Below are positions 36,720-47,380 of a DNA stretch of 64,000 nt, one piece after another. Under the pieces are notes generated by a model that searched no databases, was not told the DNA's origin, and saw only the letters and a list, made by a program, of their open reading frames with translations. The translations under genes were made by a program, and so were the position numbers. Position 1 is the stretch's first letter. Each line of letters starts with the position of its first letter. This stretch comes from Chrysemys picta bellii (lineage: Eukaryota; Chordata; Testudines; Emydidae): assembly GCF_011386835.1 (NCBI RefSeq), contig NC_088792.1:39980882-40044881 (forward strand). The letters are read 5' to 3'.

Positions 36720-37960
36720 AAGAGTTACAAAGGGATCTCACAAAACTGGACAACTGGGCAACAAAATGGCAGATGAAATTCAATGTTGATAAATGCAAAG
36801 TCATGCACATTGGAAAACATAATCCCAGCTACACATACAAAATTATGAGGTTTAAATTAGTTGTTACCACTCAAGAAAGAGATCTTGGAGTCATTGTGGA
36901 TAGTTCTCTGAAAACATCAGCTCAATGTGCTGCAGCAGGAGTCAAAAAAGCTAACAATGTTAAGAACCATTAGGAAAGGGATATATAATAAGACAGAAAA
37001 TATCATAATGCCTCTACATAGTACACCCACACCTTGAATACTACATGCAGTTCCGGTCACTTCATCTAAAAAAAGATATTAGGATTGGAAAAGGAACAGA
37101 GAAGGGCAACAAAACATTTTGAGGGTATGGAACAGCTTCTGTATGAGGAGCGTTAAAGACTGGGACTTTTCAGGTTGGAAAAGAGAAGATTAAGAGAGGA
37201 TGTGATAGATGTCTATAACTGGTGTGGAGAACGTGAATAGGGAAGTGTTATTTACTCCTTCACATAACACAAGAACCTGGAGTCACCCAATGAAATTAAT
37301 GGGCAGCTGCTTTAAAACAAACAAAAGGAAGTACTTCTTCACACAAAGCACAGTCAATCTGTGGAACTCATTGTCAGGGGATGTTGTGAAGGACAACTGT
37401 AATGAGGTTCAAAAAAAGAACTGAATAGTTCATGGAGGATAGAGCCGTCAATGACTATTAGCTCAGGTTGTCAGGGGTTACATCCCTAGCACATTGCACA
37501 TTGTATAATTCCAAGAACAGTAATAAACAACAGATTACAGTTCAAGAATAAGGAATTCCTGGACTTTGCTAAAATGTTCGACTTTCATTATGAGACATCT
37601 AGTGCCAGATATCCTCAAGCAAATGGATTAGCTGAATGTGGAATATGTATAGTGAAGAACCTGCTAAAAGGTTCTAGCTTCTGTCCCTAGCAGTGTCCCT
37701 AGCTTTTGATTGCCAGAAGTTGGCAGCGGACAACAGGGGATGAATCACTCGATGACTGCCTGTTCTGTCCATTCCTTCTGAAGCACATGGCATTGGCCAT
37801 TGTCAAACACAGAATAGTGGGCTAAATGGACCATTGCTGACCCAGTATGGCTGCCCTTATATTCTTAATGTTAATGGTCTACTTGCTGGGCTAGATGGAC
37901 TACTGGTCAGACCCCAATATGGCCATTCTTATGTTATGTTCTTATGTGTTTTTCCTCTGT
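36720..37960 (+). mobile_element. CR1 LINE fragment carrying a foreign insertion
   Basis: The first part translates to WQMKFNVDKCKVMHIG and RDLGVIVDSS, the thumb/C-terminal part of CR1 reverse transcriptase. It continues to 'gtggaactcattgtcagggg' and a 3' UTR ending 'gaccccaatatggccattct' with a TATGTTCTTATG tail. A stretch at about 37490-37675 does not belong to CR1 and contains a gypsy-type integrase fragment. Several frameshifts are present. Confidence 0.9.
37490..37675 (+). pseudogene. Ty3/gypsy integrase fragment nested in a CR1 LINE
   Basis: One frame from about 37530 to 37670 reads as the C-terminal half of a retroviral-type integrase core: an LQFKNKEFLDFAKMF segment (the DNGPQF region of gypsy integrases, here with a changed start), then YETSSARYPQANGLAE with the catalytic Glu, then IVKNLLK. 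It spans only about 50 codons and has no flanking LTR, reverse transcriptase or gag. It sits between two halves of a CR1 3' UTR. How it arrived (insertion of a truncated copy, gene conversion or template switching) is not determined. The family is recognised from motif order. Confidence 0.75.
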
Positions 37961-38737
37961 TTTTAAAATTTTTACCAGTAAAATGCTATAATGTCTTACT
38001 GATGAGCAGATGTTGCCAAGATAAACCCTATGTTATAAACTGGAACTATATATAGAAATAAGGTAACAGACTTTCTACTACTCCATGTAGTTGCAGCCTG
38101 TGACTGTCCTGGGCTTCTTTTTTCTGTCCCAGTAGGAAGTGTCTCCCAGGAAACCAAAGACTGCCTCTGGAGTGTACAGGAAGTGTGGCATCCCAACACT
38201 GCTTGGAGGACTTTCTCTACAGCATCTCTTCCCTTTTTTAGATCCCTTTCTAAATTTCTTTACTGGAATTAAATATTATTAAATTAAACAAAAAAAAACT
38301 ATTAAAATACAATAACTGATTTAATAACCCTTCAGGTTTCTTTAACACAATGTTAATATGTCTTAATCAGTCTCTTAGGGTGTTTCAGCAATCTCCCCAA
38401 CCTGCTGTATTGAAAACCCTCTTACGGAAAGTCCTTGTCTATAACAGGCTGTTCAGTCTCATGGTCAATATCAGGGTCAGCTTGAGAATTGTTTTCACCT
38501 TGTACGTCTGCTCTCACTTCATTTGTCTCAGCCAAGCTGTCAGGTACCGTGAGAAGATGCTTACAATATGTTCTTAAGATTTTGCCTTTGTCTGTGATCA
38601 GTGAGTATGAATGAAGTGACTCCTCTTTGATCACTGTAACTTTAACAGGCCAATGCCATCTTGCTAAATTCTGTGACTGCTAAGAGCAAATATCCCCAAC
38701 AGCCTGAGATGGGACACTAGATGGGGACGGCTCTGAG
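37961..38737. other. PLXDC2 intron, no gene seen
   Basis: Intronic sequence; the open frames on both strands lack domains. Confidence 0.5.
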
Positions 38738-39242
38738 TTACTAAAGAGAATTCTATCCCAGGTGTCAGGCTGGCATAGGTGCTGGAACAAGGGTTGCGGG
38801 GATGCTGCAGCACCCCCTAGCTTAAAGTGGTTTCCATTATATACAGGGTTTATAGTTTGATTCAATGGCTCTCAGCACCTCCACTATAAAAATTGTTCCA
38901 GACCCCTGCTGGCTGGTGGGTCTTGCCAACATGCTCAAGATCTAACTGATCGCCATATTGGGGGTGGGAAGGAATTTTCTCCCAGGTCAGATTGGCAGAG
39001 ACCCTGAGGGGTTTTTGCCTTCTTTTGCAGCATGGGGCATGGGTCACTTGCTGGTTTAAACTAGAGTAAATGATTGATCCTCTGTAACTTGAAGTCTTTA
39101 AATCATGATTTGAGGGCTTCAGTAACTCAGCCAGAGATTATGGGTCTATTACAGGAATGAGTGAGTGAGTTTCTGTAGTCTGTGATGCACAGACTAGATT
39201 ATCACAATGGTTCCTTCTGGCCATAAAGTCTAGGAGTCTATT
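38738..39242 (+). mobile_element. CR1 LINE 3' UTR fragment, split by a MITE
   Basis: It contains 'gaactgatcgccatattggg'-type sequence (here 'ctgatcgccatattgggggt'), 'ggaaggaattttctcccagg', 'catggggcatgggtcacttg' and 'ggttccttctggccataaag', ending 'gtctaggagtctatt'. This is a CR1 3' UTR subfamily different from those ending CTATGA after 'cccttccag'. A MITE lies inside at 38774-38908. Confidence 0.8.
38774..38908. mobile_element. Short MITE (second, inverted copy) nested in CR1
   Basis: It begins CATAGGTGCTGGAACAAGGG and ends AAAATTGTTCCAGACCCCTG, the reverse orientation of the unit at 33539-33674. The flanks CAGGCTGG and CTGGCTGG match at 7 of 8 positions, consistent with a hAT-type duplication. 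The CR1 sequence reads through once it is removed. Confidence 0.8.
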
Positions 39243-40671
39243 TTCAAAAGTAGCTGCAATGTGCCAGGTGATGCTTCTCCAACCCCTCTTTTCTGTATTG
39301 CAATCAGTGATGTGCAACGAGTTTCTGCTTTGAAGCTATGACCATAGAGAAAGTTGTGACATCTTGTACATCCATATATGAGATCTAGAGTTTTTTTCAA
39401 TTTATGTGTACCTCATCTATAGGGCTGTTTCAGCCTAGATGAATGCAAGACTAGCAACCAATCAGTTCCATGACACTTTAATAGTACAGCTCCCAGCCTT
39501 CCTTTGGAGGCATCTGTAGAGAGTTTTGTGTCTTTTAATGGGTAAAAAAAATTGCAGCACTAGAGTTGATGTCAGAATGTGCTTTAAATCACTGAACTCT
39601 TTTGTGCTCTGAGATTCATGCCCATTCACTGACCTGGTGGAGATGTTTTAGGTGAGTTGTATGAGCTGCACAGTTAGGTATGAACTTGCTGACATAATTC
39701 AACATGCCTACAGCCTTTGAATTCCTTTGTTATCTTCAGGTCTCGTAATGTTCAGTATTGCCTGAATCTTTGATTCATCAGGCAAGATTCCTCCTCTGAT
39801 ATTATTTCCATTACATGATAATTTAAATACCCATGGCACTTCTCATAAGAGGAATAATCTGGCCTAATTCCAGTTAGGATAAGTAACGTGCTGTTCTTCA
39901 CATCAAGAAAAGTGTTAAATAAATGTTATTTTAATTTTTAACTTTACACCCACTTAACAGCCCACAAAACAGGCAGCTCTCTGTTCCGCTTAGCTTTCAG
40001 AGCCCTGCAACCCGAAGTGAAAGGGTAACCAACTGGATTTTCCAGCCATATCCAAAATCTTTACATAATAACAACAGCTACTCCACATAACTATGTTATG
40101 TGAATATCAACATTTCTCCTGGCTTTTTTAAATTGGAAAAGGTCATTTGCTTTTCTTTTTGAAAAACTTTTGCTGGTGTAGAATGGCTGCTACTTTTGCC
40201 CTGGAGAGAGATGCATTTCTGTGGCAAGGGCGTGAACCCTACATGGACAGTTTTGTCACAAAGTGGGTTCTCTCTTCTCAATATCCACATAAAACAAAAG
40301 AAACCACAAAGTGTAAAAGAAACCTTCTACGTCTTACCTTGTGTCGGGCACAACACATGGTTCAACAAACAAATACATACATCCTTCCCTTCCCTAAGAT
40401 ATAACAGTTCAACATTTTAAAATAGAAGTACTGTACTACTTTCTTGAGTTCAAGGACAGCAACCCCCATGCCCTCCCAGCCTGCCACTGCCTGCTTCCTT
40501 CTCCTTTTGTACTGAGAACCTGGTACTGACCGGTTATGGAAACCATCTGCAGTTGCTCCACACCGTTTAGCCCTTCTCTGTCGGTAGAGCCAACAGAGAA
40601 ACAGAGAACATACCCAGTGGATCTGAGGCCAGGCCACCCAGAGGCCACACCAGAATCAAATGGGTAATATA
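39243..40671. other. PLXDC2 intron, no gene seen
   Basis: No exon, RNA gene or repeat boundary recognised. Confidence 0.55.
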
Positions 40672-41229
40672 GGGTTACCATATGTCCTCTTTTCCCCGGA
40701 CATGTCCGGCTTTTCAGCAGTCAAACCCCCGTCCGGGGGGAATTGCCAAAAAGCCAAACATGTCCGGGAAAATGGCGGCTCTGCTCCTCCCCAACTCTTC
40801 GACTCTGTTTAAGAGCCGGGCTGCCCGAGCGCTACCGGCTTTGGGCAGCCCCCGTGCCTCCGGACCCTGGGCCACCGGAGCCCGGGAGGGGAAGTGCCCG
40901 GCTGGGGGCACAGGGTCCGGAGACATAGGGGCTGCCCAAAGCCCAAGCGCTACCGGCTTCACGGTTTGCCGGGCAGCCTCCAGACCCTGCGCCACCGGCT
41001 GGGCGCTTCCCCTCCCGGGCTCCAGCTGCGCTGGGGAACCGCCGGCCGGGGGCTGCCCGGCAAACCCTGAAGCCGGTAGCCCTGGGGCAGCCCTTTCCCC
41101 CTGGCTGGGAGTGGGAGGGAGGAGAGGCGGGGAAGGGGCGGAGTTTGGGGCGGGGTTAGGGGTGGGGAAATGGGCGGGGCCAGGGCCCATGGAGGGTCCT
41201 CTTTTTTTATTTATTAGATATGGTAACCC
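40672..41229. mobile_element. TA-flanked non-autonomous DNA transposon (same family as 27396-28322)
   Basis: This 558-bp element has ends GGGTTACCATA and TATGGTAACCC, with TA on both sides (40670-40671, 41230-41231). Both subterminal blocks ('ccccggacatgtcc', 'gtccggggggaatt') match the 27.4-kb copy, but the interior here is a different GC-rich sequence with inverted 'gccggtag'/'ctaccggc' motifs. The 184- and 257-residue open frames reflect GC content and cross element boundaries. Confidence 0.88.
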
Positions 41230-41272
41230 TAGGTAATACAGTCTGTCATAAGCAGGATGAAAGGTATTACAG

Positions 41273-41596
41273 CAGGGATCGGCAACCTTTGGCACACGGC
41301 CCACCAGGATAAACACCTTGGCAGGCTGGGCCAGTTTGTTATCTGCCATGTCCACAGGTTCGGCCCATCGTGGCTCCCGCTGGCTGTGGTTTGCCATTCC
41401 AGGCCAATGGGGGCAGCAGGAAGTGGCGGCCAGCACATCCCTCAGCCCACGCCACTTCCCGCAACCCCCATTGGCCTGGAGTGGCAAACCGCAGCCAGTG
41501 GGAGCCGCGATCGGCTGAACCTGCGGACGTGGCCGCGACCCGGCCCACCAGGGTGCTTACCTTGGTGGGCTGCATGCCAAAGATTGCCGATCCCTG
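41273..41596. mobile_element. Palindromic hAT-type MITE with perfect 8-bp target-site duplication
   Basis: This 324-bp element runs from CAGGGATCGGCAACCTTTGG to CAAAGATTGCCGATCCCTG and is flanked by TATTACAG at 41265-41272 and 41597-41604. Nearly the whole element is an inverted repeat: the left arm (tggctcccgctggctgtggt, ccaggccaatgggggc) returns inverted in the right arm (gcccccattggcctgg-like). A half copy of the same family lies at 54201-54376. Confidence 0.93.
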
Positions 41597-41604
41597 TATT
41601 ACAG

Positions 41605-44229
41605 TACTGCAAGATTATTAGTAGTAGTACTTTCCAGTTGATGAGGGCTTTAGTTAGGACAGCACAGGGAACTCTGCCTTCACAAGTACCCATGGATGCT
41701 GAACTTCTTCAATTGTTAATATAATGTTTCACTGATTTATCAGGCCTTACAGTGGAAACTGCAAAGCAATCAGTTGTAAGAACATGCACTGCTGACATTA
41801 AGGTTGATACAGGCTGGAGCATGGATTAGATAAAACACTAGCTTCTTACTGGAGGGGATGAAGTCTAATCTGAGGCTTTCAAATAAAGGTTTGCTATATT
41901 CAACCCATTGAGCAGCAGTCCATATCAAAGCAATGCTATTTAATTTAGCCCAGTGGCAATATAATAGTGACAAAGCAGAACACTGTTCTGTATATGTAGC
42001 AGAATTATTATTTCTGGTTTATGCCATGTGCGTACACTGTGATGCCAGTGACCCTTTATTACTAGACTAACATGTAAGACTGTGCAAAGCACATAGCTAA
42101 CATTCAGAATTTCAAAATTACTTCTAAGGTCTTTCAGGAGAAAAAGGCTTTGCTAACTAAACTGGTTGTGAGTTCTTACTCCTTAGAACATTTTTCTTTA
42201 CTAAAAGTTGTTTAAGTTATGTACTTTGTTAAAGAAATCCAAATGGGTACTTTTTGATTCATCAGCAAACATCAGAATCCAGATAGGAAAACCAAAGAGA
42301 AAACTCTGTGGGTTAAGAGATTTAATCAGACTATTCTTGCAACCAGGGCCTCCCAAGGACATGTTTATGGAAACATTTTCTTATCTGATATTATAGTGAT
42401 ATTCCACAAAACATCCCTTGAGAACCACAATAGTAAGACACAATAGTTAACCCAGACACTTAATAAGGCACTTGCTAGTTAGTTAGACAGGCATTCCAAA
42501 GGCACTCAATATGCATAATATCAGGCACTGTAAAAGCATTCAGAAAACTCTATATTGTTACTCTTTTCCCCGGGGTCTCTGAAGACTCAGCCCTTATTCT
42601 GACAAGGTGAATATCTTTCTATCTGATGAGTCTGAAAATCACTAGGCTACTCTAGCTTATTCCAGAGGACTGCCCTAATACGCAGGAGGCCTAGGATTGT
42701 AGGTGTGCATAAGTGGTTTAAAGCCAACTTGGTCCCACCCCCAAGTTATACTTTTGCACCTTTTGGCCTCAGACAATCAGGGCCGGTATATTTAAACTAG
42801 TCTACTATAAAATGTAAACGCCCTTAAATATTCTTAAAAAGATATTCATGAAAGTGATTATTTCTGACCATATTTTAAATGACATTTTGGCTTCTCTGTG
42901 TAAATTCCAATGTTATGCTGTCTTTACCAAATCTCTCTTTTTTGTATCACTCCACTTTTAAAATTGTATTTGCCTTTCATCTTTTTGCTCTGATAAAAGA
43001 CAGAGCACCAGAGTGTAATTCTTACTTTTATAGGAGTTCTATTTGCAAGTTGTTTTGCACAAAGAATTTTAAAATGCAGATAGTTCCCAAGAAAAAAATG
43101 TATTTGATTTTGCAGTCTTTTTAGCTCTTTGGATCCTGTAATCGTATGTATATATTGTGGAATCTGTAAATATATGGAGGCAGACACATACACTTATACC
43201 CTCCTAAGCATTTTAACAAGGTAAAAGATGGAGAGGAGAGAGAAAAAATTAACTAATCCATTGTGTCTTTCATACTGTTATTGACACATATGGCAAGCGC
43301 TGTAATCATTGTAATTTACCAGGCAAAATAGTCAAAGGATGTATGTATTTCTTCAAATTCAATTGATGTGCCTATCTGATTAGATGCTAAGTAGATAGTT
43401 TTTAGAGATAATTGATAATTGACTCTCCTATGTTACAGTAACACGAAGGGAGAACTTTTCAAAGTGATGCACAATGATATAGCCATCTAAGTCCCATCAA
43501 TGTCACTGGAATTCATAAAGCTTTGAAAAAAATCTATCCCTGTGGATCTGACTTATTTAAACTAGAATTATGTGAATTAATGTAACAATGGTCTATCTAC
43601 CCATCTCAATTCTGCTACAGTTACAGATGGATAAAGTATTTCTCCTCACACTTCTTGCCCTGAACTGACCGTGCAGCATTGCTTTTAAACATGGTAGGGC
43701 TGTTTGGTTCACACAGGTTTAAGTATAACAACGCCATACAATCTTTCTTGGCGGTTATGTGATCAGTCCTCTCCCTCTAAGAAACCCTTCTCCTTTCCCC
43801 CACACCAGTGAACTCTCTTCCAACCACCAGCTCCCATTTTTGGTTGGTTTGTTTGTTTTGTGCTTTTTGACTTCAGATATTTTCATGGTGAAGCCATCCC
43901 AGGGCGAGGTGGAAGGTAAAGGACAGCTGTTGAGGATCAGAAGACTGAGAGGAAAGAGAGAGGTTGGTTTATGTTCAACCCAGCTCTGTGAATTCAGTTC
44001 TTACCAGCTCAACCTATAGTCAGTGAACTTCCTGAGCACGTGCTGAGGAACACAAATGAATCAAACCTTGAATTCAGGGCTCATCACAAATGGGAATGAG
44101 GTCTGCTGTCAGTATTTCACACATCTCCTTTCAGTGGCGGGTAGAGTGATTCCAGTATATTTGTAAGGCACTTTAGGAAGCTTTGAGTAGAAAAGTGATA
44201 TAGAAATGTAAAATATTATTGTCAAGAAA
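41605..44229. other. PLXDC2 intron, no gene seen
   Basis: AT-rich intron. A short ancient SINE-like tail (aggcactttaggaagctttg, then tatagaaatgtaaaatatta) is visible near 44165-44222. No gene is supported. Confidence 0.55.
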
Positions 44230-45540
44230 ATTCAGAGGCAGGTTCCATTACATTCTGAGCAACCCATCTTGATCCTCGCTATTGCAGGCCTATCTCAGGC
44301 TGGTTGGCCCATTAAGGTAAACCGGGCTCAGCCTTGCGTATGACCTGGCAGCTAGGCCCCAGCTGATGGCAATATGCCAATTTAAGGGTAATCAGTGACC
44401 CCAGCTGTGAAAGGGTTAGGAAAAGAATATGCAGAATGGAAAATTCAGTTGAGGAGAGAGATTGCAGAGGAGGCAAGACTCTCCTGAAGATAGGAGGAGG
44501 GGTGAAAGTAACTTAAAGGACTTACCAGAATGCCGGAGTCCTGAGAGGGGCGTGGCCTCAACCGGAAGAGGCGTGGCCTCAACCGGAAGAGGCAGGGTCT
44601 TTCGCGATTTAAAGGCCCTGGGGCTCCGGCTGTGGGGCAAATTAAAGGGCTCGGGGCTCCCCAAGAGGCGGCAGGGCTCTGGCAGCGATTTAAAGGGCAG
44701 GCCGCTATGGGGAGCACCGGGACCTTTACATCCCTGCCCAAGCCTGGCTGCTGGAGCTCTGGCGGTGATTTAAAGGGCCCGGGGTTTCCCGCAGCAGCTG
44801 GAGCCCTGAGCCCTTTAAATCACTGCCAGAGAAGCCGGTCCAGTTCGGCACAGCATACCGGCTCTTGCCGGTACGCCATACCGGACCGTACTGGCTTACT
44901 TTCACCTCTGGATAGGAGACCCCACAGTGAGCATGGTCAGACTCCTGTGGGTGGGAGCCCTGTGATAGGGCTTAAACAGGCAAGAAGTCAGGGAGGAGGA
45001 CCCACAGGGAGAAGCACAAGCTCCTGTGGAGGAAAGCCCTGATCTAGGGCCTACACAGAGCAGGGAGATATCTAGGGGAAGCTGCCAGAGTCCCTGGGGA
45101 AGGGAGGCAGCAAGGGAAAACCTGCTAAAACCAGAAGCAACAGAGGAAGAACTCTGCAGGAGGAAGTTAGGCTCCTGTGGGGGAGGTCCTGAGGTAGGAT
45201 CAGTAAAACACTTTAGTGGAGCTCAGGAAGGGTGGAAGACTTGTCAGACCAGCACAGAAAGGAGAAGCTGGGAGGACCTAGGGAGAAGTTGGAGGTCTGG
45301 GAACCAAAGGGTGGCAGTGTTAAGTAAAGGCTGCAGGGAAGCAGCACAAGGGGGCTTGGAGTTGGGAAGCAGCCGAGGGAAACAGCAGCACAACAAAAGA
45401 GGCAGACCTAACTGTGTAATACAGGGTCCCTGGGCTGGAACCCAGAGTAGAAGGTGATCTGGGTTCCCCTACCAGGAGGCGGCACCAGACAAGGATCCCT
45501 TGCTGAATCTCAACCTGACACAAGGAGGAGCTACAGGTGG
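44230..45540 (+). repeat. Probable LTR-retroelement-derived repeat, hosting a hAT MITE
   Basis: Leaving out the nested unit at 44497-44910, the stretch reads as one dispersed repeat rich in AG: 'accccagctgtgaaagggtt', 'gcaccagacaaggatccctt' and 'gggctggaacccagagtaga' followed by 'ctgggttcccctaccag'. I associate such sequence with reptile LTR-element untranslated regions. No terminal repeats were found. The two open frames of 136 and 143 residues (44632-45042, 45026-45457) have no recognisable domain, are biased to E/G/R/S and cross the nested MITE. Confidence 0.4.
44497..44910. mobile_element. hAT-type MITE with perfect 8-bp target-site duplication
   Basis: The left end is GAGGGGTGAAAGTAAC and the right end, reverse complemented, is CAGAGGTGAAAGTAAG. 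GATAGGAG is repeated exactly at 44489-44496 and 44911-44918. Inside are a short tandem repeat (ggcctcaaccggaagaggc, twice, 44567-44602), recurring 'atttaaaggg' segments and a run of 'taccgg' motifs near the right end. Confidence 0.9.
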
Positions 45541-46089
45541 TGAGTATGCTACCTTAAAAGGTCCTAGCATCAGCATGTTAAATTAAGTTTCCTGTGTGCT
45601 GAAATGTTTAGGCACCCTGAGTACTGTTAATGACAACTATGAATTTCCTTGCTTTGGTGAGCGTCTAAAAAAATAATGTGTTGTTTTTCATATTAGGGTT
45701 GTTTTTAGAGCTGTCAAGCGATTAAAAAAGTTAATCGCGATTAATCGCACTGTTAAATAATAATAGAATATGATTTACTTAAATATTTTTGGATGTTTTC
45801 TACATTTTCAAATATATTGATTTAAATTACAACACAGAATACAAAGTATACAGTGTTCACTTTATATTATTTTTATTTCAAATATTTGTACTGTAAAAAA
45901 CAAAAGAAATAGTATTTTTCAATTCACCTAATACAAGTACTGTAATGCAATCTCTTTATCATGAAAGTTGAACTTACAAATATAGAATTATGTACAAAAA
46001 ATAACTGCATTCAAAATAAAATAATTTAAAACTTTAGAGTCTACAAGTCCACTCAGTCCTACTTCAGCCAATCGCTCAGACAAAACAAG

Positions 46090-46682
46090 TTTGGTTACTA
46101 TTTGCAGGAGATAATGCTGCCCGCTTCTTGTTTACAATATCACCTGAAAACGACATTGCACTGTTGTAGCCGGCGTCGCAAGATATTTATGTGCCACATG
46201 CGCTAAAGATTCATATGTTCCTTCATGCTTCAAGCACCATTCCAGAGGACATAACTCATGCTGATGATGGGTTCTGCTCGATAATGATCCAAAGCAGAGC
46301 GGACCGACACATGTACATTTTCATCATCTGAGTCAGATGCCACCAGCAGAAGGTTGATTTTCTTTTATTGTGGTTCGGGTTCTGTAGTTTCCACATAGGA
46401 GTGTTGCTCTTTTAAGACTTCTGAAAGCATGTGCAACATCTCGTCCCTCTCAGCTTTTGGATAGCATTTCAGATTCTTAAACCATGGGATGAGTGCTGTA
46501 GCTATTTTTAGAAATCTCACATTGGTACCTTCTTTGTGTTTTATCAAATCTGTTGTGAAAGTGTTCTTAAAATGAACATGTGCTGGGTCATCATCCGAGA
46601 CTCCTATAATATGAAATATATGGCAGAATGCGGGTAAAACAGAGCAGGGGACATACAATTCTCCCCCAAGGAGTTCAGTCAC
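46090..46682 (-). pseudogene. hAT transposase C-terminal remnant (left arm and loop)
   Basis: On the minus strand an open frame from 46682 to 46365 encodes MTELLGGELYVPCSVLPAF and later KNLKCYPKAERDEMLHMLSE, typical of the region before the dimerisation domain in hAT (ZBED-like) transposases. Past the stop at 46365, out-of-frame pieces (VASDSDDENVHVS, then a decayed hATC with YVLWNGA and LSDWLK) continue to about 46090. It is broken by stops and frameshifts and lacks the DDE core and BED finger. Confidence 0.8.
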
Positions 46683-46709
46683 TAATTTAATTAATTCATT
46701 ATGTTTTTA

Positions 46710-46931
46710 ACAAACATCATCTACATGGAAGCATGTCCTCTGGAATGGTGGCTGAAGCATGAAGGGGCATACAAATGTTTAGTATATCTGGCACGTAAAT
46801 ACCTTGCAACTCTGGCTACAAAAGTGCCATGCAAATGCGTGTTTTCACTTTCAGGTGACATTATAAATAAGAAGCAGGCAGCAAATGTAAACAAACTTGT
46901 TTCTCTTAGCGATTGGCTGAATAAAAAGTAG
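46710..46931 (+). pseudogene. hAT transposase dimerisation domain (hATC) remnant, right arm
   Basis: It reads YMEACPLEWWLKHEGAYKC, ARKYLATLATKVPCKCVFSL and GDIINKKQAANVNKLVSL, ending SDWLNKK and a stop. This is the hATC signature (WW...ArkYL...sERvFS..G....k), with the usual Glu-Arg before VFS replaced by Cys-Lys and a few residues lost between KKQAA and NVNKL. It is the inverted counterpart of the left-arm remnant. Confidence 0.85.
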
Positions 46932-47344
46932 GATTGAGTGGACTTGTAGTCTCTAAAGTTTTACATTGTTTTGTTTTTGAGTGCAATTATGTAACCAAAG
47001 AAAAATCTACATTTGTAAGTTACACTTTCACAATGAAGAGATTGTACTACAGTACTTGTATGAGGTGAACTGAAAAATACTATTTCTTTTGTTTATCATG
47101 TTTTACAGTGCAAATATTTGTAATAAAAATAAAGGTGAGCACTTTGTACACTTTGTATTCTGTGTTGCAATAGAAATCAATAGATTTGAAAACATAGAAA
47201 CATATCCAAAAATATTTATTAAATTTCAATTGGTATTCTATTGTTTAACAGTGTGATTAATCGTGATTAATTTTTTTAATCATGATTTTTTTAAATTAAT
47301 CGCATGAGTTAACTGCGGTTAATCGACAGCTCTAGTTTTTATGA

Positions 47345-47346
<2 letters not shown>

Positions 47347-47377
<31 letters not shown>
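47347..47377. repeat. Poly-T run of 31 bases
   Basis: An uninterrupted T tract lies just outside the right end of the fold-back element. It could be the tail of a minus-strand retroposed sequence, but no body is recognisable beside it. Confidence 0.9.

Positions 47378-47380
<3 letters not shown>

Larger units (their letters stand above)
45706..47335. mobile_element. Fold-back element derived from a hAT transposon
   Basis: The outer ends AGAGCTGTCAAGCGATTAA and the inverse of TTAATCGACAGCTCT form terminal inverted repeats. They are followed by hundreds of bases of matching inverted sequence: the left arm (about 45706-46270) and right arm (about 46710-47335) can be aligned throughout, including 'gagtggacttgtag' and 'gaaaaatactatttcttttg' read inward. 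Each arm carries the hATC end of a transposase gene pointing outward, so the element looks like a head-to-head duplication of the 3' end of one hAT element. No clear 8-bp target duplication could be assigned because the flanks are T-rich. Confidence 0.85.

Noticed and set aside
36720..37675. Intact endogenous LTR retroelement
   Set aside because: Only a small integrase piece is present. The surrounding reverse transcriptase is CR1-type and no LTR, gag or protease is seen.
40714..41487. 257-residue minus-strand and 184-residue plus-strand open frames
   Set aside because: They cover the GC-rich interior of a TA-flanked MITE and, for the longer frame, cross into the next hAT MITE. Composition explains the lack of stops.
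44632..45457. Two open frames of 136 and 143 residues
   Set aside because: They span a MITE boundary and an LTR-like repeat, are biased to G/R/S/E and show no recognisable domain.
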